A stretch of DNA of 64,000 bases from an uncultured Myxococcales bacterium (GCA_937975765.1 CALJUR010000048.1:1-64000); one strand, 5' to 3'; shown: positions 43,458 to 52,303, counted from the first letter of the stretch. Made by a program: numbers and translations. Notes: a model not told the origin generated them from the letters alone.

Positions 43458-44599
43458 CCTTCGTCCTCCACGTCTTCTGCCGCACCCCGTTCCAGGATCC
43501 CGGCCGCCAGGTCGCCCTGGACGGGACCCGTTCCGCCCCGCCCGCCGGCAAGATCCTCGCGCAGGTCGAACCCGCCGACCCACTGCTGTATCGCGGCCGC
43601 GCCATCGCGCCGCACCGACAGCAGCCACCACCGTTCGCGCCCCCCCGGCACCGCCTCGCGCAGCGCCTCCAGGTGCCCGCCGCCCGACGCCTCCAGCCGC
43701 CCGATCTCGTCCACCACCACGACGTCCGCATCCTGCCGCGCCTGGCGGATCCGTTCCGAAGCCCAGGCCCATCCCGCCTTGTCGAACGCGAACCTCGGGC
43801 CGCCGGGCCTCGTCGCCTCCGCCACCCGCGCGAACGGGACGCGATCCCCGGTTGCCACGTCCAGCAGGTCGTAACCGGTGCGCTTCCCGTCCACGTGCAC
43901 CGCGGGCTGGACCACGCCGCAGACCTTCAGGCCCGCCTCGCGCAGGCGTGCCGCGATCGCCAGGATCCGGGTCGTCTTGCCCTCGCCCGGCGCTCCCTGC
44001 AACGCCGCCACGCGCACCCGCGCCGGCCGGGCCGCCGTCCTCGACAGGTCCTCGGCCAGCCGCACCGTCTCGCAGAAGGCGGACACCGCCCGGGCATGCA
44101 GGCGCCCGATGCGCCCTGCCCGCCCCTGGGGCCTTTCCGCCGCCCGCAGCCGGGCCTGCAGTTCCGGCAGCAGCCCCAGCGCCACCGCCGCCGACGCGCC
44201 CAGCCGTTCCAGCCCGACGTGCCTCAGCAGCCCGGGCAGCCGCCTCCCGGCCACCGCGGGCCCCGCCCAGGTCGCCAGCCCGAAGATCAGCGCGCCGCGC
44301 ACCACCATCAGAGCACCCGCCGCGAATCCTTCCGACGACAGCGGCACGCCCCACGCCTGGAAGTCCTTGCGCCCCAGCACGACGCCGGTGGCCAGCGCCA
44401 GCACCACCGTGATCGCCCAGAACCGCGGCATCCACATCCGCCGCAACGCCGGCCGGTCCAGCCAGGCGAGGACCGCCAGCCACACCGCCAGCGCCGTCGC
44501 CGAAAGGGCCAGGGTCCCCGGGAACTGCAGCGCCACGCACGCGACGGCCAGGATGCCCAGCACGCGATCCGCGGCACGCCCGCCCGCGACGATGTTCAT
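43454..44599 (-). CDS. Membrane T-like domain fused to THEP1-type NTPase
   Basis: 381 residues. Residues about 10-150 have four to five hydrophobic segments and a helical coupling-type stretch (LPELQARLRAAERPQGRAG) that recalls energy-coupling T components. From about residue 195 a P-loop NTPase begins: Walker A GAPGEGKTTR, the KRTGYDLLDVATGDR block and Walker B VVVVDEIGRLE, the signature of THEP1 nucleoside-triphosphatases. There is no ABC signature. Both ends overlap neighbouring genes by four bases. The reading as an energy-coupling subunit is inferred from architecture and context. Confidence 0.75.
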   Translation of the reverse strand: MNIVAGGRAADRVLGILAVACVALQFPGTLALSATALAVWLAVLAWLDRPALRRMWMPRFWAITVVLALATGVVLGRKDFQAWGVPLSSEGFAAGALMVVRGALIFGLATWAGPAVAGRRLPGLLRHVGLERLGASAAVALGLLPELQARLRAAERPQGRAGRIGRLHARAVSAFCETVRLAEDLSRTAARPARVRVAALQGAPGEGKTTRILAIAARLREAGLKVCGVVQPAVHVDGKRTGYDLLDVATGDRVPFARVAEATRPGGPRFAFDKAGWAWASERIRQARQDADVVVVDEIGRLEASGGGHLEALREAVPGGRERWWLLSVRRDGAAAIQQWVGGFDLREDLAGGRGGTGPVQGDLAAGILERGAAEDVEDEG

Positions 44600-45252
44600 C
44601 GCCGCACCTCGCCTGCACGTGCATCGCCCGTCCGCGCCGCCAGGACCCGCAAGCCCTCTCGCCCGATCCGCCAGCCCAGCAGCCCGCCCGCCGCGCCGAC
44701 CGCCGCGATGGCGGCCAGCACGCCCGCCAGCACCGGCCAGCCCGCGGACTCCGGGATGCCCAGGAACGACGCCGCCTGCCCCAGCAGCGACAGGTACAGG
44801 TCCAGCACGGTCCCGCCGTACAGCAGGTACTGCACGAACAGTTTCTGGAAGGCGGCCCACGACGCGGCCAGCATCCCGGCCAGCATCGCGGTCCCGGCGA
44901 AGCGTGGCGCGGGCAGCAGCGCGGCCTCGACCAGCGCGGCCTCGGCCAGGATCCCCAGCATCGGCCCCAGGATCACCCCGCCCGGCGACATCGACTTGCA
45001 CAGCGCCGCGACGAACCCCGTGGCCAGCGAGGCGCCGCGACGCGGCAGCACCTGTCTTTGCGACACCAGCAGCCCGGCGCCGGCCGAGGCCAGCAGCATC
45101 CCGGTGAACGGCACGTGCAGCGTGTGCAGGAACGAACCCAGCGTGATCTCCAGCACGCCCCACAACGCACCGAACGCGGTCACGCACGGCCAGAAGCGGT
45201 CGGTGCACGGACCGGCGGTCTCCCCGTCCGTGCCCCGCCTTTCCCGGCCCAT
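44596..45252 (-). CDS. ECF S-component-like integral membrane protein
   Basis: 218 residues, six or so hydrophobic segments. The first helix FGALWGVLEITLGSFLHTL resembles the ALWGV motif of thiamine/HMP-type ECF substrate-binding proteins. Gly/Ala-rich helices follow (LATGFVAALCKSMSPGGVIL, PMLGILAEAALVEAALL), then a basic C-terminus. GGGGAGG precedes the ATG. Its stop overlaps the start of the T-like/THEP1 gene (ATGA). I infer it is the substrate-capture membrane component; the substrate is unknown. Confidence 0.68.
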   Translation of the reverse strand: MGRERRGTDGETAGPCTDRFWPCVTAFGALWGVLEITLGSFLHTLHVPFTGMLLASAGAGLLVSQRQVLPRRGASLATGFVAALCKSMSPGGVILGPMLGILAEAALVEAALLPAPRFAGTAMLAGMLAASWAAFQKLFVQYLLYGGTVLDLYLSLLGQAASFLGIPESAGWPVLAGVLAAIAAVGAAGGLLGWRIGREGLRVLAARTGDARAGEVRR

Positions 45253-45398
45253 GCCGTGCCTCCCCGCGTCCCTGCGTGCGGCTCGTTATGTAGCAGCGTG
45301 CATATCGACCGTCAAGCAAGGGGCTTGGCGAACACCGGCATCCTCCACGGACCCGGCAAGTGAAACGCGGGGCCGTCGCACCAGGATCCCGCGGTCCT

Positions 45399-45986
45399 TC
45401 AGCGGTCCATGAAGTTCGGGCAGGTGTGGGTCTCCGGGGTCTCGACGAAGTACTTGCGGTTGTCGCAGAAAGCCTGCCGGTCCCGGGTGCCCAGGAAAAC
45501 GCAGTCCACGCAGTAGCGAATCACCGCCGGCTCGACGACCTGGGCCGCTGCCCTCGGGGGAGCCGCCTCCTCCCTGCCGGACACCGGAGCCACCTCCGGC
45601 GCGGGCGGCTGCGGTTCGTCCTGCGGCCCGGACGCGAAACGCTGAGGTTCGCCTGCCTGGCTGGACGCGACGGGGGGACGGGGCGCCTGGGAGATCCTGA
45701 TGGCGGTCTCGCGGGTGTTCTCGGCGATCTTGAACAGCACGATCACCAGTTCCGCCCACAGCCGGGACAGGATCACGCCGACCAGGAAGACCGGCACGGC
45801 CAGGAGAAGCCCCAGGAAGAAGAAGCCTCCCTTGTGGAAGGACTTCACCATCATCAGCGGGATCGCCAGGGAAGCGAGGGCCCATCCCGCCACGGACAGG
45901 CCGAACAGCACCGGGACGATCTTCGAAGTGAGGAACTTCTTGAAACCGAAGTCGAACAGCGTGCTGAAGAACCCGTCCTCCTCCAT
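45399..45986 (-). CDS. DUF4282-like membrane protein with Cys-rich C-terminus
   Basis: 195 residues. Two hydrophobic helices (VPVLFGLSVAGWALASLAIP and FFFLGLLLAVPVFLVGVIL) followed by the amphipathic ELVIVLFKIAENTRE fit DUF4282. A Pro/Ala/Glu-rich linker leads to a C-terminal cysteine module (CVDCVFLG, FCDNRKYF, THTCPNF) that may bind zinc. The ATG at 45986 has GAGGTGACGACC upstream. It lies 146 bases upstream of the S-like gene on the same strand, so it could be co-transcribed, although the gap is wider than those inside the operon. Confidence 0.75.
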   Translation of the reverse strand: MEEDGFFSTLFDFGFKKFLTSKIVPVLFGLSVAGWALASLAIPLMMVKSFHKGGFFFLGLLLAVPVFLVGVILSRLWAELVIVLFKIAENTRETAIRISQAPRPPVASSQAGEPQRFASGPQDEPQPPAPEVAPVSGREEAAPPRAAAQVVEPAVIRYCVDCVFLGTRDRQAFCDNRKYFVETPETHTCPNFMDR

Positions 45987-46144
45987 GGTCGTCACCTCGA
46001 TTGGGGATGCCGATCCGTGATTACCAGAACCCGCCCCCACCTGCAATCCCGACCCTGTGCAGGGATCCCGATCCCGGACTCACCGGATCCCAGGCCAGGA
46101 CTCCTGGGTGTACCATTCCCGTGTTCCCCAGGCCGGAGCCGGAC

Positions 46145-48388
46145 ATGCAGTGCCACCGACCCTTCATCGCATCGCGTCCTTCCCTCGACCTCCCGCTGCT
46201 CGTCGCCACCCTTGCGGCCGCGTCGTGCAGCGGTCCGTCGAACGGAACGCTCCCCTGCAGCGCGCTGCTGCCGTGCCCGGGCGACTACCAGTGCGACATC
46301 GCCCAGAACACCTGCTGGAAACCGGAATCACCGGACGGTTCGCAGGTCCCGAGGACTTTCTCGCAGATCGAGGTCGATCCCGCGGCGCCCGAGATCGAGG
46401 TGGGGATCGGGAGCATGGAGCCGGGCGAAACGACGACCTTCGTCCTGAAGGTTTTCAACACCGGGTCGAAGAGGGACCTTACGATCCAGGAGATCACCCT
46501 TCAATACACGCCTCCGGCCGGCGCCCAGGGCGAGGACCCGCCGGCCTTCAGGATCCTCATGATTTCGCCCCAGGCCATCCCGATGGTGCTGGCGCCCCTG
46601 GGGGAAGGGACCGGGGACGACGTGGAGCAGATGGAGATGGCCGTCGTCTTCCAGCGGCCAGCGGACGAACTGCCACGCGAGGCCGTGCTGACGATCCGGA
46701 ACGATTCGTCCCGGATGACGCACCGGCAGGCCTACACGGTCCGATTCAAGACCGCCGCGTGCGCGCCCACCCTGGCCGTGCCTGCGACGCTGGACCTGGG
46801 CTTCGCCAGGATGGGCGAGCCTGCCGAGAAGGTTCTGCAGGTGATGAATACCGGCAACTGCGACCTGGAAATCGATCGGGTGCGATTCGAAGGCACCTCC
46901 GGTTTCCAGGTGACGATCGGGGAGGCCGTCCTGGACGCGACCGACTCGGCGGAGGACTTCCCGCAACTCCCTCCGTTGCGGATCGCGGCGAACGCGTCGG
47001 AGGCATGGCCGGTCCGGTACACGGCGGCATCCGGCGAACCGGCCGAGGCCCGCCTGACCCTGTTCTCGAACGACGCGTCTGCGCCTGCGGGAACGGTCGT
47101 CGAGATGACGGCCAACCGCCAGGTGTCGGCGCTCTCCGTCGTACCGAACCCGATCGAGTTCGGCGCGAAAATGGTCGGCCAGTCGGCCTCGATCGCGGTC
47201 GAGATCCGTTCCGTTGGAAGCAGTGATTCGCAGGTCCGGGCGATCCGGCTGCAGGAGGGGGCATCCGCCGACTTCTCGCTGGATTTCTCGACCCTGTCCA
47301 CCGGGCAGGCACCCCAACCGGACGTCTCCTCCGGCTGGCTGACGATGGCTCCCGGCACCACGGAGTCGTTCGCTGTCCGCTTCGTACCGGACACCCGCAA
47401 CCCGTTGAACGGCCGGAACCAACCGATCCCGGACACCGCGACGATCGTCCTGGAGAGCGATTCGCCCTTGTCCCCGCTGGAGATCCAGGTTTCGGGATTC
47501 GGCGTCGAGGCCGCCTGCCCGACTCCCGTGATCGTGGTCGAGGAAGGCGAGGAGGTTGACCTGCCGTCCACGTTGCACCTGCATGGGGAGCAGAGCGACC
47601 CGACCCTGGGCGCGATCGCGTCCTACGCCTGGTCCGTGCATCAACCGGTGGACAACCTCTTCGGCTTCTCCCCGTCGTCGGCGGCCGCCTCCCCGACCCA
47701 CCAGGTGAACGTCGCCGGCCAGTACACCTACTGCCTGGACGTGTGCGATGCCGGCGCCTGCTCGTCCGATGCGTCCTGCGGAACGACCGCCTGCCGGGAG
47801 GTCTTGGCCATCCACAGCACGATCCTGGCGTGCGAACTGACGTGGCGCACGCCGGACGACCCGGACGAATTCGACGAAGGCCTCGATGCGGGCTCGGACC
47901 TGGACCTGCACCTCGCCCATCCGGATGCCGGCGGCCCGGACCTGGACGGCGACGGCAGGCCCGACGGCTGGTTCGATATCCCCCACGACGTGTTCTTCTA
48001 CAACCCGAACCCCGAGTGGGGCAGCACGAACCCGAACATGAAGGACAACCCGGACCTGGTCCGGGACGACACCGACGGCGCAGGCCCGGAAATCGTGCAC
48101 CTGGACCTGCCGGAGAGCGGCCGCGTGTACCGGCTGGGCGTACACTACTGGGACGACCACGGCTTCGACATCGCCTACCCGCGGGTGAAATGCTACGTCT
48201 GCGGCGAGTTGGTCTTCGACCAGGATCTGGAAAACCTCGGGACCAGCCTGCGGATGTGCGACCTGTGGGAGGTCGCGACCTTCGAGTGGCCCTCGGGCAA
48301 GGTGACCGCCGTCACGAACGCCACTGGCGACCTGAAGATCACGAATCGGTACCAGAATCCTGACTTTCCGGGGATGCCCTGTCCGTAA
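46145..48388 (+). CDS. Secreted lipoprotein with HYDIN/ASPM-like Ig domains (choice-of-anchor D type)
   Basis: 747 residues. The signal peptide ends at LAAASC. A short Cys module (CSALLPCPGDYQCD) follows, then several Ig-like beta-sandwiches with the anchor-D pattern: LDLGFARMGEPAEKVLQVMN and VVPNPIEFGAKMVGQSASIAVEI, each followed by an asymmetric NTG-type strand. The C-terminal 250 residues hold a PKD-like segment and a DLDLHLAHPDAGGPD domain, common in Myxococcota surface proteins. The ATG at 46145 is chosen because it starts the signal peptide. A structural or adhesive role is likely. Confidence 0.8.
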   Translation: MQCHRPFIASRPSLDLPLLVATLAAASCSGPSNGTLPCSALLPCPGDYQCDIAQNTCWKPESPDGSQVPRTFSQIEVDPAAPEIEVGIGSMEPGETTTFVLKVFNTGSKRDLTIQEITLQYTPPAGAQGEDPPAFRILMISPQAIPMVLAPLGEGTGDDVEQMEMAVVFQRPADELPREAVLTIRNDSSRMTHRQAYTVRFKTAACAPTLAVPATLDLGFARMGEPAEKVLQVMNTGNCDLEIDRVRFEGTSGFQVTIGEAVLDATDSAEDFPQLPPLRIAANASEAWPVRYTAASGEPAEARLTLFSNDASAPAGTVVEMTANRQVSALSVVPNPIEFGAKMVGQSASIAVEIRSVGSSDSQVRAIRLQEGASADFSLDFSTLSTGQAPQPDVSSGWLTMAPGTTESFAVRFVPDTRNPLNGRNQPIPDTATIVLESDSPLSPLEIQVSGFGVEAACPTPVIVVEEGEEVDLPSTLHLHGEQSDPTLGAIASYAWSVHQPVDNLFGFSPSSAAASPTHQVNVAGQYTYCLDVCDAGACSSDASCGTTACREVLAIHSTILACELTWRTPDDPDEFDEGLDAGSDLDLHLAHPDAGGPDLDGDGRPDGWFDIPHDVFFYNPNPEWGSTNPNMKDNPDLVRDDTDGAGPEIVHLDLPESGRVYRLGVHYWDDHGFDIAYPRVKCYVCGELVFDQDLENLGTSLRMCDLWEVATFEWPSGKVTAVTNATGDLKITNRYQNPDFPGMPCP

Positions 48389-48444
48389 GGGGGCCGGTCG
48401 CCCCGCGCGATTCGGACGTCGATATACAACCCCGGTTCCAGCCC

Positions 48445-49191
48445 TCAGAACACCCACGTGAGGCCGGCGTGCGGGGTGAAGACCGCGGCGAGGTCGTAGT
48501 CGTCGTCCGCGGGGTGCAGCACCACGTCGGCGCCCAGTCGCAGGCGCAGGTCGGCCTTCGGACCGTGCACCAGGTCGAACTCCAGCGCCAGGCCCGCGGA
48601 CGGCAGGCACAGGATGCCGGACCATCCCTTGGGTTCGGCGGCCAGGAAGGCCGGGCCCAGCGACACGTCCAGCAGGATGTCGGGGGACAGGCGGGACTCG
48701 ATGCTCCAGTACAAGCCGGACAGCAGCGATGCATGCCACTTCGTGTCGTGGCCCGGCCGGGTGCCGACGATGGCGTTGCCCTCGGAGGCGTCCTCGTCAT
48801 CCCCGTCGTAGGTGTCCACGTTGTCCCAGGGCAGCGCGACCAGGTGCCAGGTGTTGCGCAGGCCCATGCGGACCTTGCTGCCGACGTACCAGCGTGCACC
48901 CCACTCGAAGCCCGCGCCGCCGCCCGCCACGAAGCCGGGGGTGTTGGCGCCGGCCGCCCCGATGCCCAGCATGGAGACCTGGAACTGGGCGCGGTGCACC
49001 CCGGGGGGCAGGCCGTGCCTGGCCTTCTTCTGCGGGGATTCGCCGACCGTGGCATCGGGTGCCTTCTCGGGGGCCGGAGCGGGCAGCAGCGCCTCGTCGT
49101 CCTGCGGCACGGATTCCTGCGCCCGGGCCGGGAGGGACCCCGCCGTCGCAGCGCCCAGCATCGCCACGATCGCCATCCACCGTCGCGTCAT
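48445..49191 (-). CDS. Outer-membrane beta-barrel-like protein
   Basis: 248 residues. The signal peptide (MAIVAMLGAATAGSLPARAQ) is followed by a Pro/Ala/Glu linker and amphipathic strands with alternating aromatics (FQVSMLGIGAAG, GGGAGFEWGARWYVG, SGLYWSIESRL, LRLRLGADVVLHP), ending in a terminal phenylalanine (LTWVF) as expected of BAM substrates. GGGAGGGATGC precedes the ATG at 49191. Convergent with the anchor-D lipoprotein. No specific porin family was recognised. Confidence 0.72.
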   Translation of the reverse strand: MTRRWMAIVAMLGAATAGSLPARAQESVPQDDEALLPAPAPEKAPDATVGESPQKKARHGLPPGVHRAQFQVSMLGIGAAGANTPGFVAGGGAGFEWGARWYVGSKVRMGLRNTWHLVALPWDNVDTYDGDDEDASEGNAIVGTRPGHDTKWHASLLSGLYWSIESRLSPDILLDVSLGPAFLAAEPKGWSGILCLPSAGLALEFDLVHGPKADLRLRLGADVVLHPADDDYDLAAVFTPHAGLTWVF

Positions 49192-49380
49192 GCATCCCTC
49201 CCCGGTCCGTGCGAGAAGGATCTGAAGCATCGTCTGTGCCATTCGTATAACTTCCCGACACTTCAATATTTTCGACCGTCGGCCCGCCCGCCGGATCCGG
49301 GCTCCTGGATGAGGCTTCGTCCAATCCCGGGGGGAAGGGATGCCATGCGGCAGGTCGCGGGAAGGAACGCGGCCTCCGGG

Positions 49381-50508
49381 TCAGTCCCAGCGCTCCTTGC
49401 CGCCCAGCCAGCCCTGGCGGCGGAACAGCCACAGCATGCCGGCGACGGAAGCGAGGCAGATGGCCCAGAAGAACAGGTACCCGTACCTCCAGGACAGCTC
49501 GGGCATGTTGAACGGCGAGTCCTCGTCGTGGAAGTTCATGCCGTAGACGCCGGCCAGGAACGCCAGGGGCATGAAGACGGTCGCGATGATGGTCAATACC
49601 TTCATCACGGCGTTCATCCGGTTGCCGACCGACGACTGGTAGGCCTCCATGAGGCCCGCGACGATCTCTCGGTAGGTTTCGATCATGTCCAGCACCTGCA
49701 CGGAGTGGTCCAGGCAGTCGCGCAGGAAGACGCGCGTCTCCGCGGAGATCAGCGACGTGTCCTCGCGCAGCAGCGATGCCAGCGCGTCCCTCAGGGGGAA
49801 GGCGGCCCGGCGCAGCGCCAGCAGGTCGCGCTTGACCTGGTGGATCCGCGGGATGCAGGCGGTGGTGGGACGCTCGATGATGTCGTCCTCGATACCGTCC
49901 AGGCGCTCGCCGAAGGTCTCGAGGATCGGGAAGTACCCGTCCACGACGGCGTCCAGCAGGGCCCACGCCAGGAAATCCGGGCCCGATCGCCGCAGGCGCC
50001 CCTCGCCCTTGCGCAGCCGCGCCCGGACGCCCTCGAGACAGTCGCCCGGCCGCTCCTGCTGGAAGGACAGCACGAAGCCCGGGCCAAGGAACAGCGACAA
50101 CTGCTCGGACGCCAGGACGCCCTCCCCGTGGGACAGCATGCGCGACACGACGAACAACTGGTCGCCGTAGTGTTCGACCTTGGGGCGCTGGACCGGGTTC
50201 AGCACGTCCTCCTGCGCCAGGCCGTGCAGTTCGAACACGTCGGCGATGCGGCGGACGGTGTCGGCGTCGAACACGCCGTCCACGTCGACCCAGGTGACCG
50301 GGCGCAGGCCCTTGAACGACGAGAGATCCTCGGGACGGAGGACGACGCTTTCGTCCAGTTCGTCGGGGCCGTAGGAGAAGACGCGGATCACCGGCGGCGT
50401 CGGCGCGGGTGCGCCGGGCGGCGGCGGGGGATGCGGAAGGCCGGGCTCGGGGGCAGACGGGCGGCGCCTGGGCAGGGCGAACCAGCGGCGATACAGCGGG
50501 ATGTCCAT
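49381..50508 (-). CDS. corA: CorA-family magnesium/divalent cation transporter
   Basis: 375 residues. The C-terminal two-helix region carries the selectivity motif YGMNF between the pore helix (IIATVFMPLAFLAGV) and the last helix (YLFFWAICLASVAGMLWLF). The N-terminal cytoplasmic funnel shows LTWVDVDG-type and VEHYGDQLFVV blocks. About 35 Pro-rich residues precede the conserved domain, longer than usual. GGAGG precedes the ATG. A hairpin repeat separates it from the upstream kinase gene, suggesting its own transcript. Confidence 0.92.
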   Translation of the reverse strand: MDIPLYRRWFALPRRRPSAPEPGLPHPPPPPGAPAPTPPVIRVFSYGPDELDESVVLRPEDLSSFKGLRPVTWVDVDGVFDADTVRRIADVFELHGLAQEDVLNPVQRPKVEHYGDQLFVVSRMLSHGEGVLASEQLSLFLGPGFVLSFQQERPGDCLEGVRARLRKGEGRLRRSGPDFLAWALLDAVVDGYFPILETFGERLDGIEDDIIERPTTACIPRIHQVKRDLLALRRAAFPLRDALASLLREDTSLISAETRVFLRDCLDHSVQVLDMIETYREIVAGLMEAYQSSVGNRMNAVMKVLTIIATVFMPLAFLAGVYGMNFHDEDSPFNMPELSWRYGYLFFWAICLASVAGMLWLFRRQGWLGGKERWD

Positions 50509-50542
50509 GGCTGGCCTCCGGGGTTCCTGACGGACATTGTAG

Positions 50543-50564
50543 GGCGGGGGCCCCGTCCCCCGCC
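50543..50564. repeat. GC-rich hairpin repeat 3' of the receiver-kinase gene
   Basis: A complete copy (arms GGCGGGGG / CCCCCGCC) lies 20 bases after the stop of the receiver-kinase gene on the minus strand, before the corA start. It is placed to act as a terminator or stabilising 3' end. Confidence 0.85.
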
Positions 50565-50584
50565 AACGTATCTTGGAGGCTCCG

Positions 50585-51709
50585 TCACGCCGCGCCGGGC
50601 AGCGTCACGGTGAAGGTGGTGCCGACGTCGGGGGTGCTGGCGACGGTCGCCTCGCCGCCATAGAGGTGGGCCAGGCGCTGGACGATGGACAGGCCCAGGC
50701 CGCTGCCCTCGATCATGCGGGTCTTGTCGTTCTTGATGCGGACGAACTCGCCGAACAGGCGGCCGCACTCCTCGGCGGTCATGCCGATGCCCGTGTCGGC
50801 GATCGTCAGCACGACGGCGCCGTCCCGCCTGGCGACGCCCACGTCCACGCGGCCGTGATCGCGGTTGTACTTGACCGCGTTGGACAGCAGGTTGTTCAGG
50901 ATCAGTTCGATCTCGCCGCGATCCGCCTGCATCGGGGCCGCCTCGCCGGGGGCCAGGTCGATGGTGATGCCGCGGTCCATCCCCAGTTCGCGGGCGTTCT
51001 CGACGCAGCCGGCCGCCACCTCGCGCACGTCCAGGCCCACGACCGTGCGCGTCTTGCGGCCCGACTCGATGCGGGTCAGGTCCAGCAGGTCGGACACCAA
51101 CTTGCGCATCCCCTCCAGCCGCACGATGGCACGCTGGATGGGGTGGTCGTAGGCCGAAAGTTCCTCGCCCAGCACGCGGTCCTGCATCATGCGCAGGTAG
51201 TTCTCGATGGCCGCGGTCGGCGCCTTCATCTCGTGGGCGACCACGGACAGCAGTTCGAACCGGACGCGCTTGCGTTCCTCGGCCAGCCGCCGCGCCTCGC
51301 GCTGCACGACCAGGTGCTTGGCGGCCTTGAACAGGACCGACTTCAATTCGTCCGGGGAGAACGGCTTGGCCAGGAAGTCGAAGCCGCCGCGCTTGGTCGC
51401 CGCAACCGCCGTCTCCAGCGACGCGTATGCCGTGATGACGATCGTCAGGATCTCGACGCCGTCGGCGTGCAACCGGTCCATCAGGTCCAGGCCCGAGATC
51501 CCGGGCATCTTGTAGTCCAGCAGCAGGATGTCGGGCGCGGACGTGCGGATGGCCTCCAGGGCCTCCTCGCCGGAGGCGGCCTGCTCGAACGCCAGCCCGA
51601 ACTCCCGACCCACGTCGGGCAGCCGGACCGTGAACGTCCGCAGGGCGCGCTCGACGGCCATGCGGATCCCGGCCTCGTCGTCGACGACCAGCACGCGCAA
51701 CGTGTCCAT
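50585..51709 (-). CDS. Receiver domain-histidine kinase hybrid
   Basis: 374 residues. An N-terminal receiver domain (RVLVVDDEAGIR, ILLLDYKMPGISG with the phospho-acceptor Asp, ITAY, AKPFS) is joined by a short helix to a kinase core: H-box LSVVAHEMKAPTAAIENYL, N-box LNNLLSNAVKYN, G1 IADTGIGM and G2 GSGLGLSIV. It therefore receives a phosphate and can sense or pass it on. The ATG at 51709 has GGGAGG upstream. It lies downstream of a single-domain receiver and the hydrogenase-like kinase, so a relay is plausible. A 93-base nested-repeat element lies just upstream. Confidence 0.9.
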   Translation of the reverse strand: MDTLRVLVVDDEAGIRMAVERALRTFTVRLPDVGREFGLAFEQAASGEEALEAIRTSAPDILLLDYKMPGISGLDLMDRLHADGVEILTIVITAYASLETAVAATKRGGFDFLAKPFSPDELKSVLFKAAKHLVVQREARRLAEERKRVRFELLSVVAHEMKAPTAAIENYLRMMQDRVLGEELSAYDHPIQRAIVRLEGMRKLVSDLLDLTRIESGRKTRTVVGLDVREVAAGCVENARELGMDRGITIDLAPGEAAPMQADRGEIELILNNLLSNAVKYNRDHGRVDVGVARRDGAVVLTIADTGIGMTAEECGRLFGEFVRIKNDKTRMIEGSGLGLSIVQRLAHLYGGEATVASTPDVGTTFTVTLPGAA

Positions 51710-51732
51710 GCCGCGCCTCCCGGAATGAGGGC

Positions 51733-51825
51733 CAGCCTCCAATTTCCGCCAGGGTGCTTCCAAGCATCCAAACGCCGATACATGGCGGTTATCGCAAGGT
51801 TTTCAAGCCTTGAAAATGGAGGCTG
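51733..51825. repeat. About 93-bp element with nested inverted repeats
   Basis: The outer arms CAGCCTCCAATTT (51733-51745) and AAAATGGAGGCTG (51813-51825) pair at 12 of 13 positions. Inside are GGTGCTTCCAAGCATCC, CGCC...GGCG and a near-perfect palindrome TTTTCAAGCCTTGAAAA (51800-51816). It lies between the two receiver-domain genes and is clearly less GC-rich than its surroundings. The edge sequence resembles the GGACAG/CTGTCCC borders of REP-type elements. Confidence 0.6.
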
Positions 51826-51836
51826 TCCCTGTTTTT

Positions 51837-52229
51837 CTACCTCGCCAGCAGGCGATCCACCTCGGACTTCAACTGCTCGTACCGGACGGGCTTGGGCAGC
51901 ACGGCGTCGGCCGGCACCCAGCGGCGCTCCTCGGTGGTGGCCGCGTCGAACTCCAGGCCGGTCTCGCCCGTCACGCCCGTCACCAGCAGCACCGGCGTCC
52001 CGGGCCGCGCCCGCCGCACGCGGTGCCCCAGCACGAAGCCCGAGTCGGGGTTCTCCATCATCAGGTCCAGGATCGCCAGGTCGAACGCCGTCCCGGCCGC
52101 CAGCAGCGCCTCGCCGCGGGCCTGGCCCTCGGCCGTGACCACCTCGAAACCGTCCGCCTTCAGCCGGATGGCGGTCTGCTCCAGGAAGTCGGGGTCGTCG
52201 TCCACCAGCAGGATCGTCTTCGCAGGCAT
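51837..52229 (-). CDS. Single-domain response regulator (CheY-like)
   Basis: 130 residues, a stand-alone receiver: TILLVDDDPDFLE, phospho-acceptor in LAILDLMMENPDSGF, VTGVTGE and the lysine block LPKPVRYEQL. No output domain is present. It lies between the hydrogenase-like kinase gene and the receiver-kinase gene on the same strand, and probably carries phosphate between them. It shares the LDxMMExxxxGF signature with the receiver downstream of rex, suggesting paralogues serving the same kinase. Confidence 0.88.
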   Translation of the reverse strand: MPAKTILLVDDDPDFLEQTAIRLKADGFEVVTAEGQARGEALLAAGTAFDLAILDLMMENPDSGFVLGHRVRRARPGTPVLLVTGVTGETGLEFDAATTEERRWVPADAVLPKPVRYEQLKSEVDRLLAR

Positions 52230-52248
52230 CGCAGAGCCTCCGCATCCT

Positions 52249-52303
52249 GGCGGGGGACAGGGCCCCCGCCCTACACATCCTGGCGGGGGACGGGGCCCCC
52301 GCC
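52249..52303. repeat. Two GC-rich hairpin repeats, 33-bp period
   Basis: Copies at 52249-52270 (loop ACAGGG) and 52282-52303 (loop ACGGGG) are separated by CTACACATCCT. They occupy the gap upstream of the CheY-like gene on the minus strand. With the copy at 52390 there are three hairpins between two genes of one signalling unit. Confidence 0.88.

Noticed and set aside
49192..49380. AT-richer stretch upstream of the outer-membrane barrel gene as a promoter
   Set aside because: A TATACG-like box is visible on the minus strand, but no acceptable -35 box lies at proper spacing, so no promoter is claimed.
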